Shown here: positions 1 to 9,439 of the stretch, in pieces
Numbering within the stretch: position 1 is the first letter of the stretch
How the letters are laid out: every line of letters starts with the position of its first letter
Assembly (NCBI GenBank): GCA_026225945.1
Contig: JAMJFZ010001797.1
Span: 3,434,501-3,498,500 of the forward strand
Reading direction: 5' to 3'
Length of the DNA: 64,000 nucleotides
Source: Cricetomys ansorgei
Lineage: Eukaryota; Chordata; Mammalia; Rodentia; Nesomyidae
Notes under the pieces: model-generated
Told to the model about the DNA's origin: nothing
The model's input: only the letters and a program-made list of their open reading frames with translations
Database searches by the model: none
Translations under genes and position numbers: made by a program

Positions 1-311
1 AGGAAAGGAGGAGAGCATGAGGCTTTCCTTACACATTCTGCTCTTCATTTTAAACACGCCCTGTATTAAAAGGGGTAATGTGGCACATGTATACTCATTA
101 ATAATGTTACTTGCTGTAGTTTGAGATCTTTATTATATTTGTTGGGTTAAATTTTATTTACTATGGCTATTAACATTGCCATTTATCCTGGACAGTTTTG
201 TCAGTAAGCATTATATGATGATATTGAAATTTACTTTCAGTATTGTTTGGTGATATTTGACAGAACTGTTAGGACTTCTTCATCACATTTTCTTCAAACT
301 GAAATTTCTGA
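1..311. other. AT-rich DNA, no feature recognised
   Basis: This stretch is AT-rich with short T and A runs. I see no SINE, LTR end, splice-like exon or tandem array in it. Confidence 0.5.
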
Positions 312-378
312 GCTAGGTGTGGTGGTGGGCACCCGTGATCTAAGCACTCAGGAGATGGAGGCAGGAGGATCCTGTTTC
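312..378 (+). mobile_element. B1-like SINE, 5' fragment
   Basis: The sequence runs like the left half of a 7SL-derived SINE: gctaggtgtggtggtgggc, then a diverged 'aatcccagcactcaggag' region, then gaggcaggaggatcctg. It stops before the second half and has no A-tail, so it is a truncated and diverged copy. A B4-type SINE, which has a B1-like part, is the alternative. Confidence 0.6.
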
Positions 379-978
379 CAGAGATATTTTAAAAAATAAT
401 TTATGTCATTAATTTGTGATTCAGTTTTTCTTTAGTTCATCCACCCTAAATTTCTAATATATAAACAAATGTGTAATGAACATCTGTAGAAGGAGGTATT
501 TTTTTCAAGGAGTTGATTTACAAATGTTTTAATGATTCTTTTATGGAGTCAGTGGTCTTGCAGCTGTTTTGATTATGTTTTAGCTGGCAGTGCCTGCATT
601 TACATATGACTCAGGGCTTTTCTGTTTTTTATGTTGAAAGTTCCACCATTTTCCAGTTACTTCCAATGGACTCTGTAGCTTCACACTGCCTAATAATGTG
701 TTCAGTGACTCTCAGGCTTTCTAGTCTTTTGGCTTTGTGCATTTTTAAATCTCATGCAAGTTGTCATGTCAAGCTGTTTTTTTTTTAAAAATAAATTTGA
801 ATTAATACTGCTGAGTTCATTTTAATGGCTCATGTTCTCCTATGGTTAGTTAAATTTATTATGTGTTTTCAGAAGGGTATTTCTTATTCATGATCAATAG
901 GAGATTATACTCTGTGTATGCCAGAGTTAGCTGATCTAATTGAATATATGAGTAAATTAGAGCTTTTCAAGGGGAGAT
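379..978. other. AT-rich unique DNA, nothing recognised
   Basis: There is a T-rich stretch around 775-800 and low GC throughout. The one open frame of about 60 codons has no recognisable motif. I do not support a gene here. Confidence 0.5.
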
Positions 979-1051
979 TGGAGGCTGGCCTTGAACTTGT
1001 GATCCCCCTATCTCAGCCTCCTGAATGCTGGGATTCCAAGCACGTGCCCCT
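979..1051 (-). mobile_element. B1 SINE fragment
   Basis: On the plus strand this reads as the reverse of a B1: gaggctggccttgaacttgtgatc, then cagcctcctgaatgctggga and a degraded 'ttacaggcacgtgcc' end. Both ends of the full element are missing. It is old and diverged. Confidence 0.65.
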
Positions 1052-1103
1052 AAAGTGAGAACATTAAAGCCGATGGTATGTTTTCCTTTTTGGGCATAGT
1101 CGT

Positions 1104-1870
1104 TGTTAGGGTGCCAGATACAGCTGTAAATTCAGGGCAAAAACCATACAATCCACACAGTCTCAAATGTGTAAGCCTAGAAAACTTACGCTGACTGAGC
1201 CACTCTGACTGGGTCCGTCTGAACTCAGACCCTTCTGGTTTAACTCATTTGCTGTTCTGGCTCCAAGCTGACAGGTTCAAACTGACCTTTTGAGTCCCCT
1301 GACTGTTTGTGACTGAACCCTTCTGACTTTGGCAGACTCTAGCTGACTCCCTCGACTTCTCAGCTTGAACCACTCCGCTCCACTTCACACTGACTCACTC
1401 TTCCCATATGATACTATGTCTCTGCCTCAGACTCCTCTCTGCCTCTGTCTTGTCCCTTCTCTGAGCTCTCACTGCTCCATACTGCCTCAGTCAGCCTTTC
1501 TGCTTCTCTGCCTTATCTTCAGTCCCCTTCATTGTCTGTGTGTCTCGTCCTCTCTCTACCTCTTATCCTTTGTGTGTTCTCTGAGCTGAGACTCTGCTTT
1601 TTCTATCATGAGAATTGGGCGTGTCATCAATCTGCCAATTCTTCCTGATTTGTCACTTTGTCTGCCTTTTACTCATTTTAGGAGTCACTTCCTGTCTGAC
1701 ACTAACTCCTTCTGAGTTTGTGTCTAACTCCTTCCTGTCTCCCAATTGCTGAGATTAAAGGCATGTACCACCACTGCCTTCTGAATACTAGAATTAAAGG
1801 TGTGTATCAACATTCTTTCTACCCTAGAGCAGCCATGCTTATAGATTAAAAGGTTAAACATTCCTCTACA
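1104..1870 (-). mobile_element. Probable old ERV-type LTR
   Basis: The block begins TGTTAGGGTGCCAG and ends ATTCCTCTACA, so it has TG..CA termini. The ending resembles that of the better supported LTR at 26150-26612. The interior is pyrimidine-rich with many CTGAC/TGACT-like words. Near 1740-1810 it carries two B1-like 'gattaaaggcatgtaccaccac' tails in tandem. No clear target duplication is seen (agtcgt on the left, tttggg on the right). The orientation is a guess. It could instead be a composite of older repeats. Confidence 0.35.
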
Positions 1871-1994
1871 TTTGGGATTATTGTATTTTAAGATTTCAAA
1901 CTTTATGTGTGTAAAATATTTTAATTAAAATTAAAAAATTAATTAAAATGAATCTGTCTACCAGATTTTGCGGTGTCAGATGCATAGCTGCCCT

Positions 1995-2070
1995 TGTCTG
2001 TTTTGCTTTACTGTGATAAAGACCACTGCAAAAAGCAGCTGGGGGGTGGTGTATTTCATCTTACACTTGT
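1995..2070 (-). mobile_element. Fragment of rodent LTR-like mid-repeat
   Basis: It contains gctttactgtgataaagacc, then a diverged 'caaaagcaacttgggg' and 'tttatttcatcttacact'. This is the 3' end, in reverse, of the same repeat family seen at 8699, 15403, 42708, 49005 and 53063. It is short and degraded. Confidence 0.45.
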
Positions 2071-2128
2071 CTGCTATTTGTTGAACCATCATTACCTAAA
2101 CCCACTGTAGGTAAAAATTTGCCATATT

Positions 2129-2145
2129 AAACACCAGAGGGCAGT
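2129..2145 (+). promoter_or_regulatory. CTCF-like core motif
   Basis: The sequence acaccagagggcagt matches the CTCF core pattern CCASYAGRKGGCRSY at every position except the first. It lies outside any recognised SINE, just before the URR1-like element. Binding cannot be judged from sequence. Confidence 0.35.
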
Positions 2146-2170
2146 GAGTTGTTCTCCTAATGCTAACTAA

Positions 2171-2390
2171 TACTCCTAACTTTCCTAATGCTGCCACCCT
2201 TTAATACAGTTCCTTATGTTGTGATGACCCCCAATCATAAAATTATTTTCATTGCTACTTCATAACCGTAACTTTTGTACTGATGTGAATCTTAATGCAA
2301 ATATCTGATATGCACATGGTTTTAGGCAATCCCTGTGAAAGGGTCATTTGACTCCAAAAGGTGTTGCAGCCCACAGGTTGAGAACCACTG
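2171..2390 (-). mobile_element. URR1-like hAT-Charlie DNA transposon
   Basis: The right end is caggttgagaaccactg, the terminal inverted repeat of the rodent URR1/Charlie group. The body matches the family: cctaatgctgc, ccctttaatacagttcct, gtgatgacccccaatcataa, gctacttcataac and ctgtgaaagggtcattt. The opposite terminal repeat is missing. No 8-bp duplication is evident. It is non-autonomous and immobile. Confidence 0.8.
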
Positions 2391-2396
2391 TCTTAA

Positions 2397-2634
2397 GGGC
2401 TCTAGAGATGGCTCACTAGTTAAGCCATGAGGACTGGAGCTTTGATCCCCATGACTCACATAAATGTTAAGTAGGTATGGTGATGCACCTGCAATTCCAG
2501 CCTGGGAAGATGAGACAGGAATACCAGAGCAAGCTGGTCAGGGAGCCCAGCTATATCGTGAGCTCTGACTTTGATTGACAGATCCTGCCTCAGTGAACAA
2601 GGTAGAAGATTCCTTACATCAGGCTTGGGTTCCA
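2397..2634 (+). mobile_element. B4/RSINE1-type SINE, 5' part (split)
   Basis: It starts with a tRNA-like head (gggctctagagatggctcac). It continues with ggtgatgcacctgcaattcc, a diverged 'agctggccagccagcc' segment, and 'gacagatcctgcctcagtgaacaaggtagaagat'-like text. It stops abruptly at the LTR element at 2635, and its CA-rich 3' part resumes at 4733. Confidence 0.6.
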
Positions 2635-2971
2635 TGTAGTAGTATGTCTTACTGTGTTGGCTCAGCAAGGACAACAGGAGGCATATTCATTGGTGCAAAC
2701 TCTGCCCGACCTCAGCAGAGGGAACTGCCATCATGGCCAATGCCATACTGGAGAGTGGAACCCTGAATGTGTCTCCACTCAGGTGTTTTTAGTGATTCAG
2801 AACTCTTCCTCAGGTGTTTTACTGATAGCATGTGCAGATCATTGGCAATCAAATGCCCCCTACATAAATTCAACATCTGCAAACAATACAGAATGCCAAG
2901 ACCTTCCGAGCCCCTCACCCAACAGTGCATAAAACAATTATTTTATATATGATTAAAAGTAAATGTCTACA
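2635..2971 (-). repeat. 3' LTR of the class II element
   Basis: On the plus strand it begins TGTAGTAGTATG and ends GTCTACA. It shares with 4413-4732, 25058-25380 (reverse) and 57932-58227 the blocks aactctgcccgacctcagca, ggtgttttta..gattcagaac and cagtgcataaaacaattatt. The poly(A) signal position, AATAAA in sister copies, reads ACTAAA here. Confidence 0.8.
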
Positions 2972-2986
2972 ATTCCCCTTTTCTTT
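2972..2986 (-). promoter_or_regulatory. Polypurine tract of the LTR element
   Basis: On the minus strand the 15 bases before the 3' LTR read AAAGAAAAGGGGAAT. This purine run abutting the LTR is the expected start site for plus-strand DNA synthesis in retroelements. Confidence 0.7.
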
Positions 2987-4221
2987 ATAAACCAATCAAA
3001 AATTGCTTTATCTCTACAACACAATTTAATACTACACAGCAAAACAATTTACAAGAGGAACAATCACGAGGGTTGCTAATATGCAGAACCAAATGAAACC
3101 AAACATCTATCAAGCTTTTCACAAAGTCCAACTATCTGGAATTCACTCATGATCTTCTGGGCTCCCCCAAAGGGCATGGATCACTCCTCTGGCTCTGCAG
3201 TCTGCAGCACACACAGCTTGTCCTCCAAGCTCTGAATGGTCATCCTGTGATACTGGCATCTCCAAAAGGCTGGGGTCCCTTGCTGCAACTGGGCTGCACT
3301 TTGACCAATGAGCTCTCCTAGCCTCTTTTCATGGTGCCAAGCTTCAACTTCTTTGTATGACCCCTTCAACCTGGGCCTTCAACTGCAACTGAAGTTGCAC
3401 TTTTACCAATAGCCTTTCCTGGCCTCTCAAGTGTCAAGCCTTAACTGCTCTCCAAAGACCCCTTCATGCCTTCAAAACCAGCACCACCTGTGTGACTCTT
3501 ACAGTACCAAGTTTGGCTACTATCATGAGATACAACTTTGGCCAGTTCTGGAAAAGTTTCTGTGTGCTGACCCTGAGGAAACACTTTCCAGATTTTAAGT
3601 TGCAGGAAAAACAACTAGTCCTTGTCTGTGTGAAGTGTTTTCTTGTGGGTGAAGTTCTCATCACCATCAACAGTATCTAGACTGCTTGTAGTCAGGTTTG
3701 CAGAAAAAAAAGGAAAAAAAAAAACTGTTCAGTCTTAAAGACTGTAACAGCAGGGGGCCCTGGGCTAGTGGGAAGAATCTCAGGTGGAACACTCTGGCTG
3801 TTAGGCACTCTTTTTTCACTACCACTGAGGGGAAACATATAACACCTTCTATAGATCTAAACACACCATCTTGAGCTTCATACAAGCTGTATTGTAACAG
3901 CTTTCAGAAAACTCAGTTTGTGGAACAGTACGCTCTGGCTTCCATTTCCTGTGCCCTGGAAACTGCCAGCAAGAGGGAGGGAGCATCAGCTCCATGATCA
4001 AGAAAAGCAGTTTAGAGCCTTGCTTTTTTCCTTACTCCCAGTTGAATTCTTTGGTTTTACTGTGACAGTTTTTTTTTTCTCTTTCTCTAAAGGCCTCTAT
4101 TCTGTGGCTCTCGCCTCAGGGCTTGCTTTCTCATTTATTTATTAATCTCACAACCTCTTTCTTCATAGAGGCTTATTTCCTTTCTCTCCTCTTCCTTCAG
4201 GAGACTTCGACTCATTAATTT

Positions 4222-4223
<2 letters not shown>

Positions 4224-4262
<39 letters not shown>
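4224..4262. repeat. (TA)n microsatellite
   Basis: About 19 uninterrupted TA/AT units lie inside the internal region of the LTR element, just downstream of its primer site in element orientation. Confidence 0.95.
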
Positions 4263-4263
<1 letters not shown>

Positions 4264-4392
4264 CTGTTTCCTCTGGGAGCTGCCCTGAGCATACTTTATT
4301 GGACTCTTCAAGGTCTGGAGTTTCTTTCTCTTCTTCCCTGTCTCCATGTTTGATACAGCTAGTGTGAAGTCCTGTGCTTCTTTACTTTCTGC

Positions 4393-4410
4393 CTACCATG
4401 TTGGGCACCA
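4393..4410 (-). promoter_or_regulatory. Primer-binding site, tRNA-Lys type
   Basis: On the minus strand this reads TGGTGCCCAACATGGTAG, two bases after the 5' LTR. It matches the tRNA-Lys-type site (TGGCGCCCAACGTGG...) at 13 of 18 positions. Two of the differences are C-to-T or G-to-A changes at CpG, as expected from methylation decay. The site supports class II (ERVK-like) assignment. Confidence 0.7.
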
Positions 4411-4412
4411 TT

Positions 4413-4732
4413 TGTAGTTGTTAGACTGCTGTGACATCTTACCAAAGAAGACCTGGAGGCATTTTCCACATTAGAGAATGCTGCCAGACCTCAGCAGAGG
4501 GAATCACTATCATGGACAGTGGAACCTTGAGCATCTCCACTTAGGTGTTTTTATTGATTCAGAACTCCTCAGGTGTTCTACTGGTAGCGTGTAGTGATCT
4601 TAAGCAATCAAACATCCCCCACATAAATCCAACACTTGCAAACAGTACAAAACACCAAGACCTAGGGAGCTCCTTACCCAGCAGTGTATAAAACAATTAT
4701 TTATACATAACTAAAAATAAACTTCTACAACA
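4413..4732 (-). repeat. 5' LTR of the class II element
   Basis: On the plus strand it begins TGTAGTTGTTAG and ends CTTCTACAACA. On the minus strand an AATAAA poly(A) signal lies at about 4555-4550, and a TATA-like AT-rich run lies near 4690-4715. The LTR is 320 bp, against 337 bp for its partner. Confidence 0.8.
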
Positions 4733-4870
4733 GTTCTGTATGAAGATGCACCCACATACATAGCCATACATGTGCCTACACACAGGTAGATGTGTAAGAC
4801 ACACGTGCACAGTACACATAATGGAAATGGAAAAAAATTCAAAATACACAGTTCATCTCTTACTGACAGG
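4733..4870 (+). mobile_element. B4/RSINE1-type SINE, 3' part
   Basis: The run (acccacatacatagccatac ... tgtgcctacacacagg ... cacacgtgcacagtacac, then an A-rich end) is the usual CA-rich tail of the SINE whose head lies at 2397-2634. The LTR element sits between the two parts. Confidence 0.5.
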
Positions 4871-4904
4871 CAATCAGAATAGTACTCATCTCAAAGGCCC
4901 ACTG

Positions 4905-5099
4905 GACAAATGTTCTGCCTGCATGTGTGTATGTGTACCACGTGCATGCAGTACCAATGGAGACCTAATGAGGGCTTTGGATCCCTTGGCACTAGAGTTG
5001 TAGGCAGTTGTGAGTTGCTGTGTGGGTGCTGGGAACTGAACCATTGTCCTCTGCAAGAGCAGCTAGTGCTCTTAATCACTGGGCCACATCTCCAGCTCA
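4905..5099 (-). mobile_element. B3 SINE
   Basis: The right end, reversed, carries the tRNA-derived head: gtgggtgctgggaactgaac, then ctgcaagagcagc, agtgctcttaatcactg and ccacatctccagc. To the left are the degraded B3 body and the gcctgcatgtgtgtatgtg tail. Confidence 0.85.
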
Positions 5100-5875
5100 A
5101 GGATTTTACAGCTGTTTCTGTAGGTTCAAAAGAGGTGCATTTTCCCCTGAGCTATCCCAGTTGTGGGCTATGCCACAACCTGTTCAGATCACCTGCAACA
5201 ATATTGTGGTGCATGGAAGAGCCACTCTACTGTGACCCGTGGTTTGCAAGACTGATTATGCCCCTGCCTTCCACGTGTGTTTGCCTCCCTGGTTTTTCGG
5301 AAAGGAGACAAAACCAAATACTTCCCAACCCCTTTCTCTCCAATACCACCTCTTGTCTATAAAATCTTTCCCCTTCTGTGTTTTATAAAATATCTTGCCT
5401 TTCAGCACTCTGTATGAGGAACATTTGGCTTCTTAAAAAAGCTGAGACCCAAGAGTTTAAATCAAGTTGAGGTTGCATTAGAAGGAAAACATCTAGAGTT
5501 AGTAACTAACGTTGCCCTAGATTTGCTGCCTTGCAGTATAATAGCTGTGTGTGCAGCTGTGAGAAGAGCAGGGAACAGGGAACCCAGACTATCCTTAGAG
5601 ACATTAGCAACAAACTCAGTAACATTTGCTCATTCTACATGAGGCTCCCGGAGCCTGAAATAATTGATGAATTATTATTGAGTTTTCAAGTTATTTAGTA
5701 ATGTTAGTATGTCTAAAAATATAAAACATATTTCTAAATTTGTTCTATTCCTGTATAAGTATTATTTTAGCTATTGTCATTTTAAAATACAGTGCCAGAC
5801 ACTGAATTATACCACATAACATAAAATATACCTGTATCAATTGGCCAATTAAAAAGTTTTAGAAAAATAAGGTTC
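5100..5875. other. Unique DNA, no gene supported
   Basis: I see no SINE, LTR or tandem array. A 150-codon open frame ends here, but its first half lies in the B3 element, so it is an accident. Confidence 0.5.
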
Positions 5876-6003
5876 TGAGCCAAATGATGATGAACACCTA
5901 CAATCCCAGCACTCTGTAGGCAGAGGCAGGACACTCTGGAGCCGGGGCTAGCCTGGGCTACAATAGTGAGAGCTCTTTTCTCAAAGGAAATAAAGCAAAC
6001 CAT
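5876..6003 (+). mobile_element. B1-type SINE, diverged
   Basis: It has acctacaatcccagcactct, then ggcagaggcagga, a shortened centre, ctagcctgggctacaatagt, and a 'ctcaaaggaaataaagcaaac' tail. The centre 'gatcaggagttc' part is reduced. It is an old B1 or proto-B1 copy. Confidence 0.75.
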
Positions 6004-6573
6004 GATTCAAAGTCTAATATAGCTTATACAAATGAATTTATTTCCCCTCAAAATATTAATATTTTGGATATGAATTCAGAATTTTTTTTGATGATTTGAA
6101 ACAATTTTTCATGATTTCCCACAGAATTACATTAACTATGAAGGAAGCTTGAGGTAACTATATCTTGTAAGCATTGCTGTTGATAGTCAGAAGCAAGTTG
6201 ATGGCTTATTTCTAGTTTTAATGCTAGAATCCCAGATTTTGTAAAGTTTTTCTTAACGTTTACATTTCTGTTGCTATAGTGAACATGATTCTCTTCACAC
6301 TGGCTTTCAGTAGTTTTATTGAGGTACAAGATGTACAAATATACTTAAAGCATATGTTCCAGAAATTTTAGTGAATTGTATATACTTGAACATCATTTTT
6401 TCAAAGTTCTACTTTTTCTCTCTCTTCTCTTAGGGTCTCAGGTTTATATGTGGAGTCATTTTTCCAATTGTTCTCTGAGATGGCTAATTTTTCATTCTGT
6501 TCTGATTGGTTGTCAGAACGAGATTAACTCTGTATTTTGAATTTTTTTCCTATCAATACTGAATGTACATGGT
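6004..6573. other. AT-rich DNA, nothing recognised
   Basis: Low-GC sequence with no recognisable repeat or exon-like structure. Confidence 0.45.
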
Positions 6574-6634
6574 ACACACGCAAACACACACACACACACA
6601 CACATGCACACATGCACGCACGCGCATGCGTGCT
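6574..6634. repeat. (CA)n microsatellite with purine-pyrimidine alternation
   Basis: A CA run is followed by catgcacacatgcacg and cgcgcatgcgtg. The whole stretch alternates purine and pyrimidine and could adopt Z-DNA. Confidence 0.9.
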
Positions 6635-7157
6635 CTCAGGCAGAGCATTCATATACAAAAACAAAAGTTCTTAAAACATCTCATTGTCCATTTAAATTTT
6701 AAAGTGCTTCAGAGTCTGAAATACCAAGTAGGTTCCAACTTCTTGCAGCTCTGTCTCTAAAACTGGTGGCTTGGCAGACACAAAAACCAAAGACCCTTAA
6801 ATACTGCTCCACTTAATTAGGTATAACCTTGTGTTGGGTTTGCTTGCTTTCTGTGTCTTTATTCTGCAATCTGCCAACAATAGCTAGCTAGGTTTATAAC
6901 TTTTTGAACTAGTAGCCTGTTTTTCACACTTGCATGTAAGTATTAATAAGCCTTACACAGTGTTGTTTTTCTCAGAGGCTGACCAGCGTTGCATTAGAAC
7001 ATGCATAAGGCCTTCACTTTCCCTGTTGCCTTCTAACCCTGTTCTAGTGTGAGTTTGCTAGAAAGGCACGTAAGCTTGTAAGGTTGATAGTCCAAACAAC
7101 TTGGGAGGATCTGCTGTGTGCTTCCTGAAGACAGATGCTGGCTGAAGACGAAAGCAG

Positions 7158-7240
7158 AGGGCTGGGATGCAGCTCAGTGCAACAGTCCAGGCTTAGCACC
7201 AGTGAGTCCCTGGCTTTGGTTCCCAGCACACCCCTAAGGG
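7158..7240 (+). mobile_element. ID-like (tRNA-derived) SINE
   Basis: gggctgggatgcagctcagt is a near match to the ID head. A degraded middle follows, then ggctttggttcccagcac, the ID B-box end. A long A-tail is lacking. Confidence 0.6.
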
Positions 7241-8624
7241 CAGGGGGAGAACCTGATGTTACTGACTTACATTAAAGGAAAACAAAGGCTTTAAAAAAGT
7301 TTTTAGTGGTATTCGAGGGTTTAAAACCTTTGCAAATAATATGCCCCCCGGGGTGGGTGGGTAATGAGAGTCAGCATGACAAATGGATGGACTTGAATTC
7401 TTTATTACTGTTCACTGTGCAAGTGTTTCCAAAAAGAATCTTCTTTCTGTAGCTGGTGGTACAAGAATCCTGTGCTTACTGTAGAGATGCTCCATTTCCT
7501 GATTGCCTTACTCAGAAATGTTTCTTTTATCCCATTACATTTGTCTTTTTAAAACACGATTTTTGAATACTTAGATGCATAATGTAAGTATATTACAAAT
7601 TGGATCTTACAGACCTACGCCAAGCTACTTTCCTGAGATTTGTATTGCCCTCTGTCAGTGGGTACAATTTCACACCACAAAGAGCCATGCATAATTTCAG
7701 ACCACTCTCCTTTAAGGTCCCCTTAAATTAGTGGTCTTTTAGAGCTCCCTGATAATCCCTAGAAACCCGAGGCGTGTAAAGGTTATTACACTGAAATGCT
7801 TTGGGTACAACACAGATAGTTTTATAGCATTAGTCAGTTCCAAAAGCTGTCATCAGCAGCAGCAGCCCCGCCCTGGGGCTGTTATTGCACCACACACGTG
7901 TCTAATATTCTGTCGTATCTTCTGCTTAAATCACAACCACATTTGAAAGCTAACATGTTGGCTGACCTTCAGATTTCTCAGCTAGCCTCAGAAGTTTATT
8001 TTATTTTATTTTCTACTTTAATAGCTTAGTATATTACTTAAAGTTTTTAAAACTGTACATAGCGGAGATAACATTCCCATTGCCATCTGGGGTTAATAGA
8101 TGAGTTACGTTTGATGTAGTTTAATTTTGGACCTCATAATTTTTTGTCTCCCCCTTTGCAGATCCTGAAAGAATGTGTGGTTTTTGTATTAAAGGAAGAT
8201 AAATTTTAACATTTAATGATAACCAATCAGAAGAAAGCATTTGCTAACCTTCTTCCCATATATCCCAACTCTTCAGATACTCAAGAGGGTACTTTGGTGC
8301 CTGATGACACAGCTGAAGGGCAAGAGAACCCCTCTGGGCTGAACAACTTCCGTTGGAGTTATAATTCATAAAGAAAGACGGTAGGATCTATATCTTGGAC
8401 CCTCTAGTGTCTTCTGGAATTTCCCCCCCATGTATTTCCCTCCCAGCTATCTCCAAATGTGGAACAAGCGCAGCGTCCCCTGGAGGAGGGGCTAGTGTGG
8501 TGCGGCTAGCCATGGGTGCAGCAGTGGCACAAGCCTTACTGGGGTAAGCGCCGACTTTGAGGTGCTCCCTTTTCTAGGGGGATCTGTTGTAGTGTAAACG
8601 GACAGGAGAAGGACTTTTATTTGC
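7241..8624. other. Unique DNA, nothing recognised
   Basis: Mixed AT-rich sequence with a short AGC run near 7855-7865. No SINE, LTR or coding evidence. Confidence 0.5.
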
Positions 8625-8697
8625 ATCCTTGGGCTAGAAGCTAGAGCTTCACACATGCTACACAAGCATTCTGCTCCTGAGATGGATCCCCGGCCTC
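8625..8697 (-). mobile_element. ID/B4-type SINE fragment
   Basis: ctagagcttcacacatgcta, cacaagcattctgctcctga and gatggatccccggcc read as the reverse of a tRNA-derived head (ggggat..gagctc..agtgct..gcaagcatgtg). It abuts the next repeat. Confidence 0.5.
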
Positions 8698-8698
8698 T

Positions 8699-9300
8699 GT
8701 GCTGGATAGTTTTCATGTCAGCTCGACACAAGCTGCAGCCCTCAAAGAGGAGGAAACTTAAATTAAGAAAATGCCTCCATAAGAACCAGGCTGCAGGCAA
8801 ATCTGCAGGGCATCTTCTTAGTGATTGGTTGGGGAGGGCCCAGCCCATTGTGAGTGGTGCCATCCCTGGGCTGGTGGTCATGGGTTATATAAGAAAGCAG
8901 GCTGAGCCAGGCAGTGGTGACACACACCTTTAATCCCAGCACCTGGGAGGCAAAGGCAGGCAGATCTCTGTGAGATCAAGACCAGCCTGGTCCACAGAGT
9001 GCGTTCCAGGACAGCCAGAGTTACAGCAGAGAAACCTTGTCTCGAAAAACAAAAAACCACACAAGGAAGGAAGGAGGGAAGAGGGAAGGAAGGAAGGAAA
9101 GCAGGCTGAGCAAGCCCGAGGAGTAAGCCAGTGAGCAGCGCTGCTCTGTGGCCTCTGCGTCAGCTCTTGCCTCCAGGTGTCTTCCCTGCTTGAGTTCCTG
9201 TCTTGACTTCCTCTGGTGATGAACAGTGATGTGGAAGTGTAGGCCGAATAAACCCTTCCCTTTCCAAGTTGCTTTGGTCAGTAATAGTAACCCTGACAAG
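8699..9300 (+). mobile_element. Rodent LTR-like mid-repeat (MaLR-type, family unresolved)
   Basis: It starts tgtgctggatagttttcatg and includes agctcgacacaagct, gagggcccagcccattgtga and gtggtgccatccctgggctg. A B1 insertion follows, then ctgcttgagttcctgtct, gatgaacagtgatgtggaag, gccgaataaaccc and a diverged 'gcagtaatagaaaccctgac'. The same family recurs in this window on both strands, near 11.9, 15.4, 42.7, 49.0 and 53.1 kb. It has a poly(A)-like AATAAA near its end and no coding capacity. Confidence 0.65.
8908..9096 (+). mobile_element. B1 SINE with perfect 15-bp target duplication
   Basis: A near-complete B1: ccaggcagtggtgacacaca, tttaatcccagcacctggga, gatctctgtgagatcaagac, ctggtccacagagtgcgttc, then aaccttgtctcgaaaaac. 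It ends in an A-tail grown into a GGAA-rich run. The host sequence gaaagcaggctgagc occurs just before (8893-8907) and just after (9097-9111). This proves insertion into the LTR-like repeat. Confidence 0.95.
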
Positions 9301-9439
9301 GCAGTCGTGATATCTACACTTAAGGAGGTGCCAAATGACTTTACGCGTGATTTTCTCTTTGTCTGGAATGGTTTTCCCGTTCCCATGCATCCACTGGGAA
9401 CAGTTTGCCTCAGTCTGGTGACCTCATCCATGAAGGCCT

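Larger units (their letters stand above)
2635..4732 (-). mobile_element. Non-autonomous class II (ERVK-like) LTR element, complete structure
   Basis: Two related LTRs with TG..CA ends enclose about 1.44 kb. Read on the minus strand the order is: 5' LTR (4732-4413), two bases, a primer-binding site of tRNA-Lys type (4410-4393), an internal region, a polypurine tract (2986-2972), and the 3' LTR (2971-2635). The flanks gttcca and gttctg agree at four of six bases and may be a decayed 6-bp target duplication, the size usual for class II elements. The internal region has no recognisable gag, protease, pol or env, and only short open frames. It must have moved using enzymes from another element. 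The LTRs are visibly diverged, so it is old. A mys-like rodent family is possible but unconfirmed. Confidence 0.75.

Noticed and set aside
2987..4392. Search for gag, pol or env remnants inside the LTR element
   Set aside because: Only short frames occur, with no protease or reverse transcriptase motifs on the element's strand.
4910..5362. 150-codon plus-strand frame
   Set aside because: The first half is the reverse strand of a B3 SINE.
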